A stretch of DNA of 64,000 bases, taken from assembly GCA_030765065.1 (NCBI GenBank), contig CM060980.1, positions 64,836,364 to 64,900,363 of the forward strand, in the 5' to 3' direction. This document shows, piece after piece, positions 23,493-33,592 of this stretch. Both the position numbers and the translations under genes were made by a program. Within the stretch, counting starts at the first letter, position 1. Every line of letters starts with the position of its first letter. The stretch is from Deroplatys truncata. Its lineage: Eukaryota; Arthropoda; Insecta; Mantodea; Mantidae. The notes below the pieces were generated by a model. It made no database searches, was not told where the DNA came from, and saw only the letters and a list, made by a program, of their open reading frames with translations.

Positions 23493-23945
23493 AAAACGAA
23501 AATCTCGGCTATACATCATATTTCTGTATTTAAGTACGGGATTTTAACAACGAAAAACCAATTTCATGGAATTCCCCACACTAAAGAATATTTTATAAGG
23601 AAACAATTTTATTAACTCATTCCTTACGATTTTAGCTCAAATATGATACTATAAGTCTGAGAAGTTAACTTGAAAATAAAATGTATATTTGGAAATTTCT
23701 GTAGTTGTCTTCATTTTCCGTTACATTCTATGTAACGAAACGACAATAAGTACAGGAAACATTTAGAGTTTCATGAAAACACAGAATTTACGTAAAGCAC
23801 TTTTTACTTAGGCTTAAACACTTCTAAATATTGTTGTATGTTTAAGTTTCTAGTTTAAAATTTAATTTGGGGCTACATGTCATTAATGTATTTTAACATT
23901 GAGTATTTTGTTTGGTCTGTCTACCTATTTTCGGGTGAGGTCACC

Positions 23946-23975
23946 ACAAACAAACAAACAAACAAACAAACAAAA
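23946..23975. repeat. (ACAA)n microsatellite
   Basis: About seven ACAA units. Confidence 0.95.
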
Positions 23976-24029
23976 GAACCTTTTCCGCATTGTGGTATAA
24001 CAAATTCCATGTAGCTACAAAACTAATCT

Positions 24030-24680
24030 ATACTGCTTAATTTCATTCCACCCTAAAATTCGATATCGAGATTTTACTAAAAACAAGCATTTTGAGACTC
24101 CCTGAATCCGAAAAAAGGTTTTAGTAAAAGCTGCGTATTCGTGTGACTGTGAACAGCATATCCAAAAAACGAGTAAACGGTCAAATACCAAAGTTGGCAC
24201 TTAAGTTTAACATCTTCCAGGAATGAGGCATGAAGATTTTCAAGAAAATATCCTCACCCCAAACTACTCGTTCATGAAAAATGTATCGAAAATTTTGATT
24301 TTTTTTCTTCAAAAATGAGACTAAAGATTAGGATTAAAGTACCATATGTTTAAGATATTGAATGACAAATCAAATGTGTATCTTTAATTTTATGGGAATA
24401 GCCTCTGAAAACCTCTTCATTCTGAATGACTTGTATAATTAGTAAACCGTAAGAGATATACAAAATCTTACTACACGAAAAGTGTAGATCTCGTTAAAAC
24501 AAACCGTGGAGTTAACCATTTTCGAAATATTCCTTGTTTTGTATTTTAAAATACCTTCACTATTCGTTTTTTTCCCGCGGTCATGCAAAAAGCATGGAAT
24601 TTCAAAGCCACACATAGCGACACGCTCTATCACTTTATCTACTGTATCCTACAAGGAAATGTATAAACGTGAATTAAAAG
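24030..24680 (-). repeat. Family R, minus-strand copy interrupted by a SINE
   Basis: The copy runs from the right end (CACCCTAAAATTCGATATCGAG) through AGCATATCCAAAAAACGAG and TTTCAAGAAAATATCC to about 24680. The SINE at 24.68-25.09 kb splits it there. The remainder (AGAAATAGATAGATTAATGAGC...GTAGATAAAGTCATGTGAATG) is at about 25090-25210. The (CA)n tract is nearly absent. Confidence 0.8.
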
Positions 24681-25088
24681 TTGGCGGCGCCGTGGCCGAG
24701 TGGTAGACTGCTCGTCTTTTACAGACTGCCCGGGTTCAAATTCAGGGATATGCATTTTGAATTTGTGGTGGACAAAGCGGCATCTAGGCGGGATATCTCC
24801 GGGTTCTCCGGTTTCCCCCGCCATGTTTCCTTCCACCGGTGTTCCATAATCACCTTTGCTATCATTCATCTCTCATCTGCATTTATCATTCACTTCCTCG
24901 CTCTCATTCCGGCGACTGACTACCACCCACCCTGGTCTCTCACACTCTGATCTGTAGGCTCTCTGGCCTCCGACAGTCGTCTGCCCCAAGCGTTATCATA
25001 CGTCCTGAGGAATGTGAGTCATCGGTTCGGTTGGGCGTTAAGGAGGGACGACTCTGACCCAGTTGGGCTGTTTCCGCCTTGCATTTGG
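24681..25088 (+). mobile_element. tRNA-derived SINE, full-length, inserted in family R
   Basis: The head has an A box TGGCCGAGTGG at 24693-24703 and a B box GGTTCAAATTC at 24733-24743, one mismatch from consensus. The shared body begins with AAGCGGCATCTAGGCGG at 24775-24791 and continues into a CCGGGTTCTCCGGTTTCCCCCGCCA block. The 3' part differs from the copies at 3.4 and 30.8 kb, ending near TTTCCGCCTTGCATTTGG. The element interrupts a family R copy, so it is younger than that copy. I could not define a target-site duplication. Confidence 0.85.
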
Positions 25089-25089
25089 T

Positions 25090-25210
25090 TAATTAGTATT
25101 GCAAGTTTATCTAATTACGAGAAATAGATAGATTAATGAGCTTTTGTAAGAAACACTTGTTGAGGACTGAGTAGATAAAGTCATGTGAATGCACCGTATC
25201 ACATTTTTGT
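25090..25210 (-). repeat. Family R, left-end remainder beyond the SINE
   Basis: This continues the copy at 24.03-24.68 kb, ending with GTAGATAAAGTCATGTGAATG and a degenerate CACATTTTT terminus. Confidence 0.65.
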
Positions 25211-25925
25211 TGATTCAACTCTACAATGTTAGCCTAACGCGGGCAATGTGTAACACTACCTATCAAAGCATACAAATTAGTTGATTTGAAACTATTTTTA
25301 GATACATCTTATGGTGATTAATATAAATTGCATGAATGAACTAGCGTTGTCAGCGAGTAAGGATTCTAATGTGACTATCATGCTGCAGAATTTATTGCTA
25401 TAAATTAACTTCCTTTGCAGCATTACAGATTTAAAGAAGCAATGAAGGTGATAGGAGTATTAACACGTTCCTCAAATGAGCCCGGGGTTCAAAGAAATGA
25501 GTTAACTAAAATGTCCCTTCAACATAACAGAAAACCCTTCTCAGTTGTTGTTTTGAACCTTTACCTATAGTGAAGGGAATGCATCCAAAAGTTCAGGAAC
25601 CACTTTACAAGTATCTGCTTTTTTAAGGAACTCAGTGACTTTCAGGCAATTTAAGGCATTCGGAATTAGCAAATAAACAAACAAAGCTAACGGATGCAAC
25701 TAAAAGGCATTTCTAGCGCTCAATTATTTTACATTTTCTTCAGCAGAGGAGAAATCTTTTCTTATCCTTGTAAGATAAAATATTCGAGATAGCTCTCTCT
25801 AAGAGAAATAAGTATTTGAATATTATGCTTTAATTAATAACATAACACACGCCATAATGTGTAACTTAACATGCTTGTCTTTCAAAACGTCAACTGATTC
25901 ATCTTATTTTCGAACTTGATTACGT
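25211..25925. other. Unassigned sequence
   Basis: AT-rich with no repeats shared with the rest of the window and no coding frame. Confidence 0.4.
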
Positions 25926-26521
25926 TTTACTTTCTCTACTACGTACAGTAAGTAGGGGAAGTATTGTATTCCACACAAAAATACGATACCGAGATTTCAC
26001 CGGAAATATATGTTTTGAGACCCCCTGAATCCAAAAAAAGCATTTTTGGAAACATGTCCGTGTGTGTGTGTGTGTCTGTGTCTGTGAACAGCATAACTCA
26101 GAAACGAACAGTCGGATAAACACCAAACTTGGTATTTAGGTTCAGTATCTTCCAGAGATGCGACACGAAGGTTTTCAAGAAAATCCCCCCACCCTAGACT
26201 ACCCTTTACATGGAACATTTTTCGAAAATTTTAATTTTCTCAAAAATGGCTCTAATGATTTTGATTAAAATATCATACGTTTAAGATATTCTCATGAGAA
26301 ATGAAATTTATATCTCGAATTTTCTGGGAATGTCTCCAAAAGTATTCTTCATTGTGAACGACTTTTGCATAACTGGTAACCCATAAGAAATAGACAAAAT
26401 TTTACTACACAAAAAATGTAGGTCGCGTTAAAATACACAATTTATGTCATATACATTTGTTTTGTTGAGTAAACCGTTTTCGAGATATTGCTTGTTATTC
26501 CCCTAAATTTTCCAATACTTT
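25926..26521 (-). repeat. Family R, minus-strand copy truncated at the retrotransposon
   Basis: A well-preserved copy starts with TTTTACTTTCTCTACTACGTACAG and has a (TG)n tract near 26060. It reads up to TTTTCCAATACTTT, where the non-LTR element begins. About 300 bases of its left half are missing. The same break point, AAGTATTGG, begins the truncated copy at 15.8 kb. Confidence 0.9.
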
Positions 26522-29500
26522 TAGGTTTGAGGGGAAAACTGGCTAGTGGTCAATTTTTGAACTTTGTAAATAACTTGGACATAATTGGGTTAGCAGAGAC
26601 TTGGCTAAAAAACAATGAAACTGTGGACATAAGTGAATTCCAAGGTGTCTTTAGTGGTTCAGAAGTGAGAGGTAGAAGGGGGAGATATCCTGGGGGCGTT
26701 GCTACTTTCTTTAAGAGTAATTATGTACAGTCTATTAAGGAAATACAGAGTCATCTCAGGGGAGCAACCTGTATATATTGTAATATAGCTGATATTAATA
26801 TTGTTGTTATAACTGTATATCGCCAGCCGGTTACGTCCCAGTATGCTGAGCCAGAATTCTTTACAGATTTAGGGGAAACAATTGTAGAAATCAGGGACGA
26901 ATATCAGGATGTAAAGCTAATAATAATGGGTGATCTGAATGCTAGGATAGGGCAAGAAAATATTACAATTAAAAAAGGGGACTTAGATAACAGAAAACCC
27001 GGCAGAAACAGCAAGGACTCAATCCTGAATGCAAGAGGAAAAGAGTTATTGTTCTTTTGTGACGCCTACGAGTTAGAAATAATGAACGGAAAATACGGTT
27101 CGGACCTGTCAGGGGAAGTAACATTTGTGCATACGAATGGGAGTAGTGTCATTGACTACATTCTGTGTTCACAGGACGTATTGCCGTTAGTTCAAAATTT
27201 TAAAGTTGAAAACAGCATTGACTCTCATCATTTTCCACTGATAATGACTTTAAAAGTATCTCGACTAGTATCTTATACAAGGGATGAAAGCGCATGCGAA
27301 ACATTGACGCCATTGTTTAAATATAGATGGAGGGAGGCAGGAAAGGAGATTTTTATTAACACTTTAGAAAACGAAATTATATCTTTTGACGTAGATCACC
27401 ACAAAGGAACTGAAAGTATACAGAACATAACTAATATTATACAGAAAGCAAGTGCGCACATGCTAACAGGAAGGGGTAATGCATCAAACAGCTTAACATC
27501 AAATAGTTGGTATAACGATCAGTGTAAAACAGCGAAGAAAGCAGCGGAATCTGCACTTATCAAATACAGAAGAGAGGGGGGTGAAGAACGTAGAATTTCT
27601 TTTGCAAATCTAAGAAAGTCATATAGGGAAGTCCTAAAGCAGAGCAAAACAGCTTGGCAGGACGCAAAGGCAGAAGAGGTACGTCAAGTAGTCGAAAATG
27701 GGGAAATTGGTGACATGTGGAAAGTTATTAGACAGATTCGAAGGCGAAGGTCCATTCAGGTAACTATCCCGGCTGGAGAATGGATAAAGCACTTTAAAAC
27801 AGTCTATGAAGGAGGGGAGTTTAGAATACAATTAAATACTTTGGCCGCTGAAGGGATGACGGGGGCTCCAATTGTGCAAATGCTTGATTATGAAATTAGC
27901 ACAGCAGAGGTTGTTCGTGCAATAAAATGTTTAAAAAACGGGAAGGCAGCTGGTATAGAGGGATTGTCAGCTGAGTTTTTCAAGATCTCGCTAGAAGTTA
28001 ATAAAATGGTAGATTTCTATAGAAAAAGCTTCAATAAAATATTTGAAGGCGGAGAATATCCGGAAGCATGGAAAACCGCCATTATCCAACCTCTTTACAA
28101 GGGCAAAGGGAGTTACAGCATTCCAGGAAATTACAGGGGTATCTCGCTGCTCTCTATATTTGGAAAAATTTACAGTAGAATCTTATATGAAAGAATTAAG
28201 TGTTGGGCCAAGACACATCATAGGATTTCTAAATTTCAGGCAGGATTTAGGGAAGGTTTCTCGACTATTGACAATGTCTTTGTTCTGAAAACAATAATTG
28301 ATGACAATTTGAGAAATAAAGGTGGTAAGGTATATACTGTATTTGTAGATTTTAAAATGGCATTTGATACTGTAGAACGCAGTGCTCTCTGGGAGAAATT
28401 AACACGTAAAGGCCTTTCGGGGAAAATGATTAGAGCACTTAGGGCAATGTATAAAGAAGTTAAGTTTGTTATCAAGACCGATCAGCACAATACATCAGAA
28501 TGTAACATAGCGCAGAGAGGGGTTAAACAGGGTTGTATACTATCTCCGTTACTTTTTAATTTGTTTATTGATGATGTTGTTAGCGTGATGACGGAGGAAG
28601 ACATAGATGCACCGACAATCGCAGACCAAAAAATACCAATTCTTTTGTACGCGGATGACATTGTAGTTCTTTCTAAAACGATAAAAGGTTTGCAGTCTGG
28701 TCTAAACGCTCTTCGACAATACTGTAGGCAATGGGGTATGGAGGTAAATATTCTTAAAACTAAAACAGTCACCTTTAAAAATGGATATGTGTACGGCCAA
28801 CATGAAAAGAGGACCTATGGGGAGGAAGAAATTCAAAATGTTAAACACTTCGATTACTTAGGAGTAAGGTTTGATATGGGCGGAAAATGGAACAAGAACA
28901 TGGAGTTTATAAAACACAAAGGGATTGGACAACTTTCTGAAGTATTAAGGATATTGACACGGGTACCAGATATGCCAGTAAAAACATTACAGACCATGTA
29001 TGAAGCAATGGTTAGGTCCTCATTACTATACGGCAGTGAAGTGTGGGGATGGGAGAGGGTGGATAATGTAAATAAAATACAATGCAATTTCTGGAAGCGC
29101 ATTCTAGGGTTGGGGAGGGGTACTTCAAACTACGGAGTTCTTCGGGAGGTAGGATGCTGGGAAGATGCTGTATTTGCTAAACTAAATGTAGTTAGGTACT
29201 GGCTGCGAATAATTAAAGGCGATCAAACAACTCTGAGAGCAATATGTTATCGTCATCAAATAAACAACATAGGGCAACCAAAATGGTGGGCAACGGGGTT
29301 GCAACGCGAATTATCAAAAATTGGCTTAAATGATATCTGGCAAAGGGGTAATGAAAATACACACAGTGCTGTAAGAAAGGTCAAAAGACGACTATGCGAT
29401 ATAAACAGGCAGAAAATCGAATCTGAATGTAGACAAAGATCAACATTGGAGCTACAAAATGAAATAAAAACTAGGTGGGGTAAGGAAACATATATTTTGG

Positions 29501-29808
29501 AATTGAGTATAAAACAGAGGACTGGAATAGCATGGCTTAGGTTGGGAGGGTGGAAAGCTCGCAAGATTGTTGATAACGATGGCAGGAGGATTTGCCCATT
29601 ATGCGGGGAACAAGAAGACTGGACGCATATTTCGGCAGCATGCGTGCAGACGGAGGGTATTAGGAAAAAACTATTACCGGAAGTATTTTTGGCTTCCAAC
29701 AGACGGAGGACAGCATGCTGGGACATGATTCTAAACAGCCAAAACTGGCCAAGCTTGGGCACATACTTAATGAAAGTACGTGTACTAAGAGATAAGGTGT
29801 TTATGTAA
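26488..29808 (+). CDS. Non-LTR retrotransposon ORF2: APE endonuclease / reverse transcriptase
   Basis: This is a single open frame of 1106 codons. Residues 1-12 come from the flanking family R repeat, so the annotated ATG is not the element's own start. The retrotransposon frame begins at GLRGKL (residue 13). The endonuclease domain (about 13-257) keeps ETW (E37), GDLNAR (D149, N151), IDYIL (D223) and SHHFPL (H247/H248). Its extreme N-terminus with the first catalytic Asn is missing. The reverse transcriptase (about 470-800) shows GKAAGIEGLSAEFFK, DFKMAFD (D621), GVKQGCILSPLLF and the YADD active site (721-724). A thumb and C-terminal region follow, with a zinc-finger-like C-x2-C-x7-H-x4-C at 1036-1052. 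In life the enzyme nicks target DNA and primes cDNA synthesis from its own RNA. No frameshift or stop interrupts it, which suggests recent insertion. The clade within the APE-type elements is not decided. Confidence 0.95.
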   Translation: MLVIPLNFPILLGLRGKLASGQFLNFVNNLDIIGLAETWLKNNETVDISEFQGVFSGSEVRGRRGRYPGGVATFFKSNYVQSIKEIQSHLRGATCIYCNIADINIVVITVYRQPVTSQYAEPEFFTDLGETIVEIRDEYQDVKLIIMGDLNARIGQENITIKKGDLDNRKPGRNSKDSILNARGKELLFFCDAYELEIMNGKYGSDLSGEVTFVHTNGSSVIDYILCSQDVLPLVQNFKVENSIDSHHFPLIMTLKVSRLVSYTRDESACETLTPLFKYRWREAGKEIFINTLENEIISFDVDHHKGTESIQNITNIIQKASAHMLTGRGNASNSLTSNSWYNDQCKTAKKAAESALIKYRREGGEERRISFANLRKSYREVLKQSKTAWQDAKAEEVRQVVENGEIGDMWKVIRQIRRRRSIQVTIPAGEWIKHFKTVYEGGEFRIQLNTLAAEGMTGAPIVQMLDYEISTAEVVRAIKCLKNGKAAGIEGLSAEFFKISLEVNKMVDFYRKSFNKIFEGGEYPEAWKTAIIQPLYKGKGSYSIPGNYRGISLLSIFGKIYSRILYERIKCWAKTHHRISKFQAGFREGFSTIDNVFVLKTIIDDNLRNKGGKVYTVFVDFKMAFDTVERSALWEKLTRKGLSGKMIRALRAMYKEVKFVIKTDQHNTSECNIAQRGVKQGCILSPLLFNLFIDDVVSVMTEEDIDAPTIADQKIPILLYADDIVVLSKTIKGLQSGLNALRQYCRQWGMEVNILKTKTVTFKNGYVYGQHEKRTYGEEEIQNVKHFDYLGVRFDMGGKWNKNMEFIKHKGIGQLSEVLRILTRVPDMPVKTLQTMYEAMVRSSLLYGSEVWGWERVDNVNKIQCNFWKRILGLGRGTSNYGVLREVGCWEDAVFAKLNVVRYWLRIIKGDQTTLRAICYRHQINNIGQPKWWATGLQRELSKIGLNDIWQRGNENTHSAVRKVKRRLCDINRQKIESECRQRSTLELQNEIKTRWGKETYILELSIKQRTGIAWLRLGGWKARKIVDNDGRRICPLCGEQEDWTHISAACVQTEGIRKKLLPEVFLASNRRRTACWDMILNSQNWPSLGTYLMKVRVLRDKVFM

Positions 29809-30102
29809 TTTTTATTTAAACATATGTGGTGCTTGAGTACATGTGCGCGACTGTGTGTGTGTGTGTGTTTGAGTGTGTGATTCAGTGTGGTTTTTTTTTT
29901 TTTTTCTTTCAATTTTATATGTATGTATGTATATAGTGCGGTGATTGTAAAAAAATAGTTGTTTTCTGGTTGATACTGCAAGTCACGTATACAGACAAGG
30001 TATTTATCTAGAGAGCATGTACGGTCTTATGACCCATGCGACTGTGTTATGCAATTAATGTAATACTAAATACTTAATAAATACCACCACTACTACTACT
30101 AC
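26522..30102 (+). mobile_element. 5'-truncated APE-type non-LTR retrotransposon
   Basis: The insertion covers the ORF2 region, a 3' UTR with a TG-rich and a poly-T tract (about 29850-29905), and a terminal (ACT)n tail at about 30090-30102. TACTTT occurs at both junctions (26516-26521 and 30103-30108), consistent with a short target-site duplication, although the repetitive tail makes the exact edge ambiguous. The 5' end starts inside the endonuclease coding region, so ORF1 and the 5' UTR are absent. This is the usual result of incomplete target-primed reverse transcription. The copy cannot make a complete element. Confidence 0.85.
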
Positions 30103-30259
30103 TACTTTCTCTACTACGTATAGTAAGTAGGGGAAGTATTGTATTCCACCCAAAAATTCGATACCGAGATTTCACCGGAAATACCTATATGTTTTGAGAC
30201 CCCCTGAATTCAAAAAAGGCATTTTTGGAAACATGTCCGTGTGTGTGTCTGTGTGTGCC

Positions 30260-30297
<38 letters not shown>

Positions 30298-31361
30298 TGT
30301 GAACAGCATAAATCAGAAACGAACAGTCGGATAAACACCAAACGTGGTATTTAGGTTCAGTATCTTTCAAGGATGCGACACGAAGGTTTTCAAGAAAATC
30401 CCCCCACCCTAGAGTGGGGGGATCTTCTTTACATGGAAGATTTTTCGAAAATTTTAATTTTCTCAAAAATGGGTCTAACGATATTGAGTAAAATATCATA
30501 GGTTTAAGATATTTTTATGACAAATAAGATGTAGATATATCTTGAATTTCCTGGGAATGTCCCCAAAAGTATTCTTTATTTTGAACGACTTTTGCATAAC
30601 TGGTAAACCATAAGAGATAGACAAAATTTTACTACACAAAAAATGTAGATCGCGTTAAAATACACAGTTTATGTCATATACATTTTTTTTGTTGAGTGAA
30701 CCATTTTCGAGATATTGCTTGTTATTCCCTTAAATTTTTGAATACTTATTTTCTCAAATGGGAATTCGTTATTCGAAGCGGCGTCTGGGCGGGTTTTCTC
30801 CGGGTTCTCCGGTTTCCCCCGCCATTCATTCCACCAACTGCTCCATCATCACCTTTCCTTTCATCCATTTCACCAACATTTCGTTTCATCTACTTCCTTC
30901 ATCCCATACCAGGCATCGGGCTGATCACCCATCCTGGATGCTCTGTCTGATCCATGAGTGTCTGCTCCTCGACGGGCCTCTGACCCCAGGCACCCGCTTG
31001 TAAGTCCTGGGGGGTGTAAGTCCTACATAAGAGGAGGGTAAACAGATAATGAATGAATGAATGAATTCGTTATTCATTTTTTTGTCTTGGATATGCAAAG
31101 AGTTATAATCTGTGGCAAAGGGAATGGTGCTGCACCTAGCAACCAGCTATTAAGAGATATGTATGTGCTTAAAGGTTACTGTTTTTGTATATTGCCCTTG
31201 TAAATATATTTTCCCCTTACATCTACAAGAAAATTAGCAATAAGTTAGAGTCTGCATATGTTTATCTCGATTAACATAAAGTAGATGGAGAATAAGCGTT
31301 TGTAAAAATAGTTTGTACAAGAGTAGAGAAAGTCATGTGAGTGTAACACATCAGATTTTTT
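30103..31361 (-). repeat. Family R, full-length minus-strand copy with nested SINE
   Basis: It begins TACTTTCTCTACTACGTATAG next to the retrotransposon tail, with a long (TG)n tract at about 30240-30298, and ends GAGTGTAACACATCAGATTTTTT. A SINE interrupts it at 30775-31062. A variant stretch at about 31085-31220 (GCAAAGAGTTATAATCTG, AGATATGTATGTGC) is shared only with the plus-strand copy at 43.0-43.9 kb, so these two form a subfamily. Confidence 0.92.
30775..31062 (+). mobile_element. 5'-truncated SINE with 13-bp target-site duplication
   Basis: The insertion starts at the shared SINE body (AAGCGGCGTCTGGGCGG, 30776-30792), lacks the tRNA head, and ends in a (GAAT)n-type tail. GAATTCGTTATTC is present immediately before it (30762-30774) and after it (31063-31075), where the family R sequence resumes without loss. 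The 3' motif TTGTAAGTCCTGGGG matches the reverse-strand SINE at 3.4 kb. It is a clean example of target-primed retroposition. Confidence 0.93.
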
Positions 31362-31364
31362 CAA

Positions 31365-31610
31365 ATTCGTTAATCATTTTTTTTGTCCTGGTAATGCAAG
31401 GAAAATGGAATAGTCCACATAGCAACCAGCTCTTAAAATATTTGACTATAGCTTAAAGTCTACCAATTCCCCTTGCATCTACAAGAAAACTAGCAATAAG
31501 ATTAACATCTCGATATCTCGATTAACATGAAGAATATGGAGAATAAGGGTTTGTAAAAATAGTTTGTACAAGAGTAGAGAAAGTCATATGAGTGTAACAC
31601 ATTAGATATT
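31365..31610 (-). repeat. Family R, left-part fragment in tandem
   Basis: The fragment repeats the left third of the family directly after the left end of the preceding copy: TTTTTTGTCCTGGTAATGC, CAACCAGCTCTTAAAA, AGAGTAGAGAAAGTCATATGAGTGTAACACATTAGA. Orientation is the same, so the two lie head-to-tail. Confidence 0.85.
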
Positions 31611-31960
31611 TTATTCTATAAGCGAGTAAATGAGTACTTCTTATAAATAATTTTCTCAAAATTAATAGCCATTATATCTTTCGAATATATGAAAGGTTGA
31701 GAATAAGCACCAGTGAGTCAATTTCAAGTTCTTATTCATTTATTCTTCTCAAGAGGAATATGTTGTACACGCTTGAGGCAGTATTTTTAACACTTAAATA
31801 ATTTCAGTCTAATGATATAATACGTAAATTCAATAACAGCCCGCCTTGAAGCAATATGTGTATGTAATAATTTGTAAACTGTATGTAATAGTCATTGCAT
31901 ATGCTTATATTATTGTAAACATGTTCAATAATGTTATGTGAATGCATTACGTAATTTAAT
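31611..31960. other. Unassigned AT-rich sequence
   Basis: No coding frames and no shared repeats are seen. Confidence 0.4.
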
Positions 31961-31965
31961 AATGT

Positions 31966-32353
31966 AGGAGCTGTGAGAATAATAAGTTAAACGCTGCTAA
32001 CAATGAGGTAACCTTGAGGCAATAATGAGTAAGGAAGTTTAAATGCTACTAGTCATTATTTGAGCAGCAATAATGTAAATTTTGAGACAGTTTAAAAATA
32101 GGCAATCAAAAAACAGAAAAAGCTTTAGTTAAATGAAGGTTTAGCCAATCTGAGACTTGAAATACAGAAGTTTACAAATTTAAGGGGTGGAAATCATTTC
32201 AGTTGCCTCATAACCAGACGTGTTGATTCTAGACAGTGCTCATAACCAGACGCGAGATGTGTCCTCGAGTAATTAAATACGTATTCGTGTGAGACGAAAA
32301 TAGTTTAAGTGTTAAAAAGTGCAAGTATTAAATAAAGGAATCTCACAGCTCTC
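31966..32353. mobile_element. Possible small element with 11-bp inverted ends
   Basis: GAGCTGTGAGA at about 31967-31977 has its exact inverse, TCTCACAGCTC, at about 32342-32352, with similar flanking bases. AATAAAGG precedes the right arm. A 390-bp MITE-like element or an LTR piece are both possible. No flanking duplication is visible, so this is tentative. Confidence 0.3.
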
Positions 32354-32763
32354 CATATCAGTGGAGCGCTATTTAATTTGTGTCAAGGATTAATAAAAAG
32401 GAGTGAATTAAAACTTAGAATCTGTGTAAACCTACATTCTTCAGTCGCAACACATCCCTACCAAGAGAAACATGTCTCTAACAATAATACTGACGCAGCC
32501 GAGGCAAACCTAAATATAAATTATTTAATGAAACAGTCAAATTACAAAGTTAATATTTTTAAACTTGGGGCGAAGTCTACCGGAAACCGGGTACTATACA
32601 TGCGGTTGCAACAACTTCGACTCCCCAACAGTTGAAATATAATACAACTCCTACAATACACCTACTTCAAATTGACGCCCATAAACGTAGGCCAAAACCC
32701 CTACAAGAAAATAACAAGTTCACGCTTCATTAAAAACAAAATAGGTATTGCCTATAACTATTT

Positions 32764-33592
32764 TTACTTTCTAGAAAAGGTACTGCGTTCTACCCAAAAA
32801 AATTTATCGAAATTTCACCGAAAATACATGTTTTGAGGGCATCTGAATCCAAAAAAGCCTTTTTAGAAAACGTTTGCGCATGTCTGTGAACAACATAACT
32901 CAAAAATGAAAAGTTTGATAAATATCAAACTTGGTATTTAAGTTTAGTATCTTCCAAAGATGCGATACGAAGATTTTTTAACAAAATCCCCCACTTTCTA
33001 TACATGGAATATTTTTAAGTGTTTTTCTGAAAAATGGCTCTAACATTTTGATTAATATACCATATATTAAAGATATGTACATGACAAATAAAACGTGTAT
33101 TTTGAATATTCTATGAATAGCCTCTACAGTCCTCTAAATTCAGAAGGAATTTTATATAATATTGTGTAACCGGTAAACGTTGAGCGATAGACGAAAACGC
33201 ACTATACAAAAAAATGTTATCTCTTTAAAACACACAATTTATTTCGAATAACTTCTTTTATGGCATCAGCCATTTCCGAGATATCCTTATTTATGGCTCA
33301 ATTGTTCGTACTTAACCATTTTTTTAAAGTCCTGTTGACTTTCAGCTGCTTCTCGCGATGTGTTGGAAAGAGCATGGAATTTTAAGGCCTAGCATCAAGT
33401 TCTAAAACACTTGACTGTCTCCCTTTGTATTTATAACGAAATTTAGTAATACAGATATTACCAGAAAGTTTATCTCGATTAAAATTAACTAGATAGAAAA
33501 ATAAACCCTCATAAGAATAATTAGTATACCCAGTAATAAGGAATCGAGGATAGAGAAAGTCATGCGAGTGTAACACATCAAAACTTTTTCAC
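32764..33592 (-). repeat. Family R, diverged full-length minus-strand copy
   Basis: It starts TTTTACTTTCTAGAAAAGG and has lost most of the CA/TG tract. It keeps GATGCGATACGAAGATTTT and AAATGGCTCTAAC, and ends GATAGAGAAAGTCATGCGAGTGTAACACATCA. Confidence 0.88.

Noticed and set aside
29256-29981. 241-codon minus-strand frame
   Set aside because: It is antisense to the retrotransposon ORF and its 3' UTR, and includes homopolymer and CA-tract translations.
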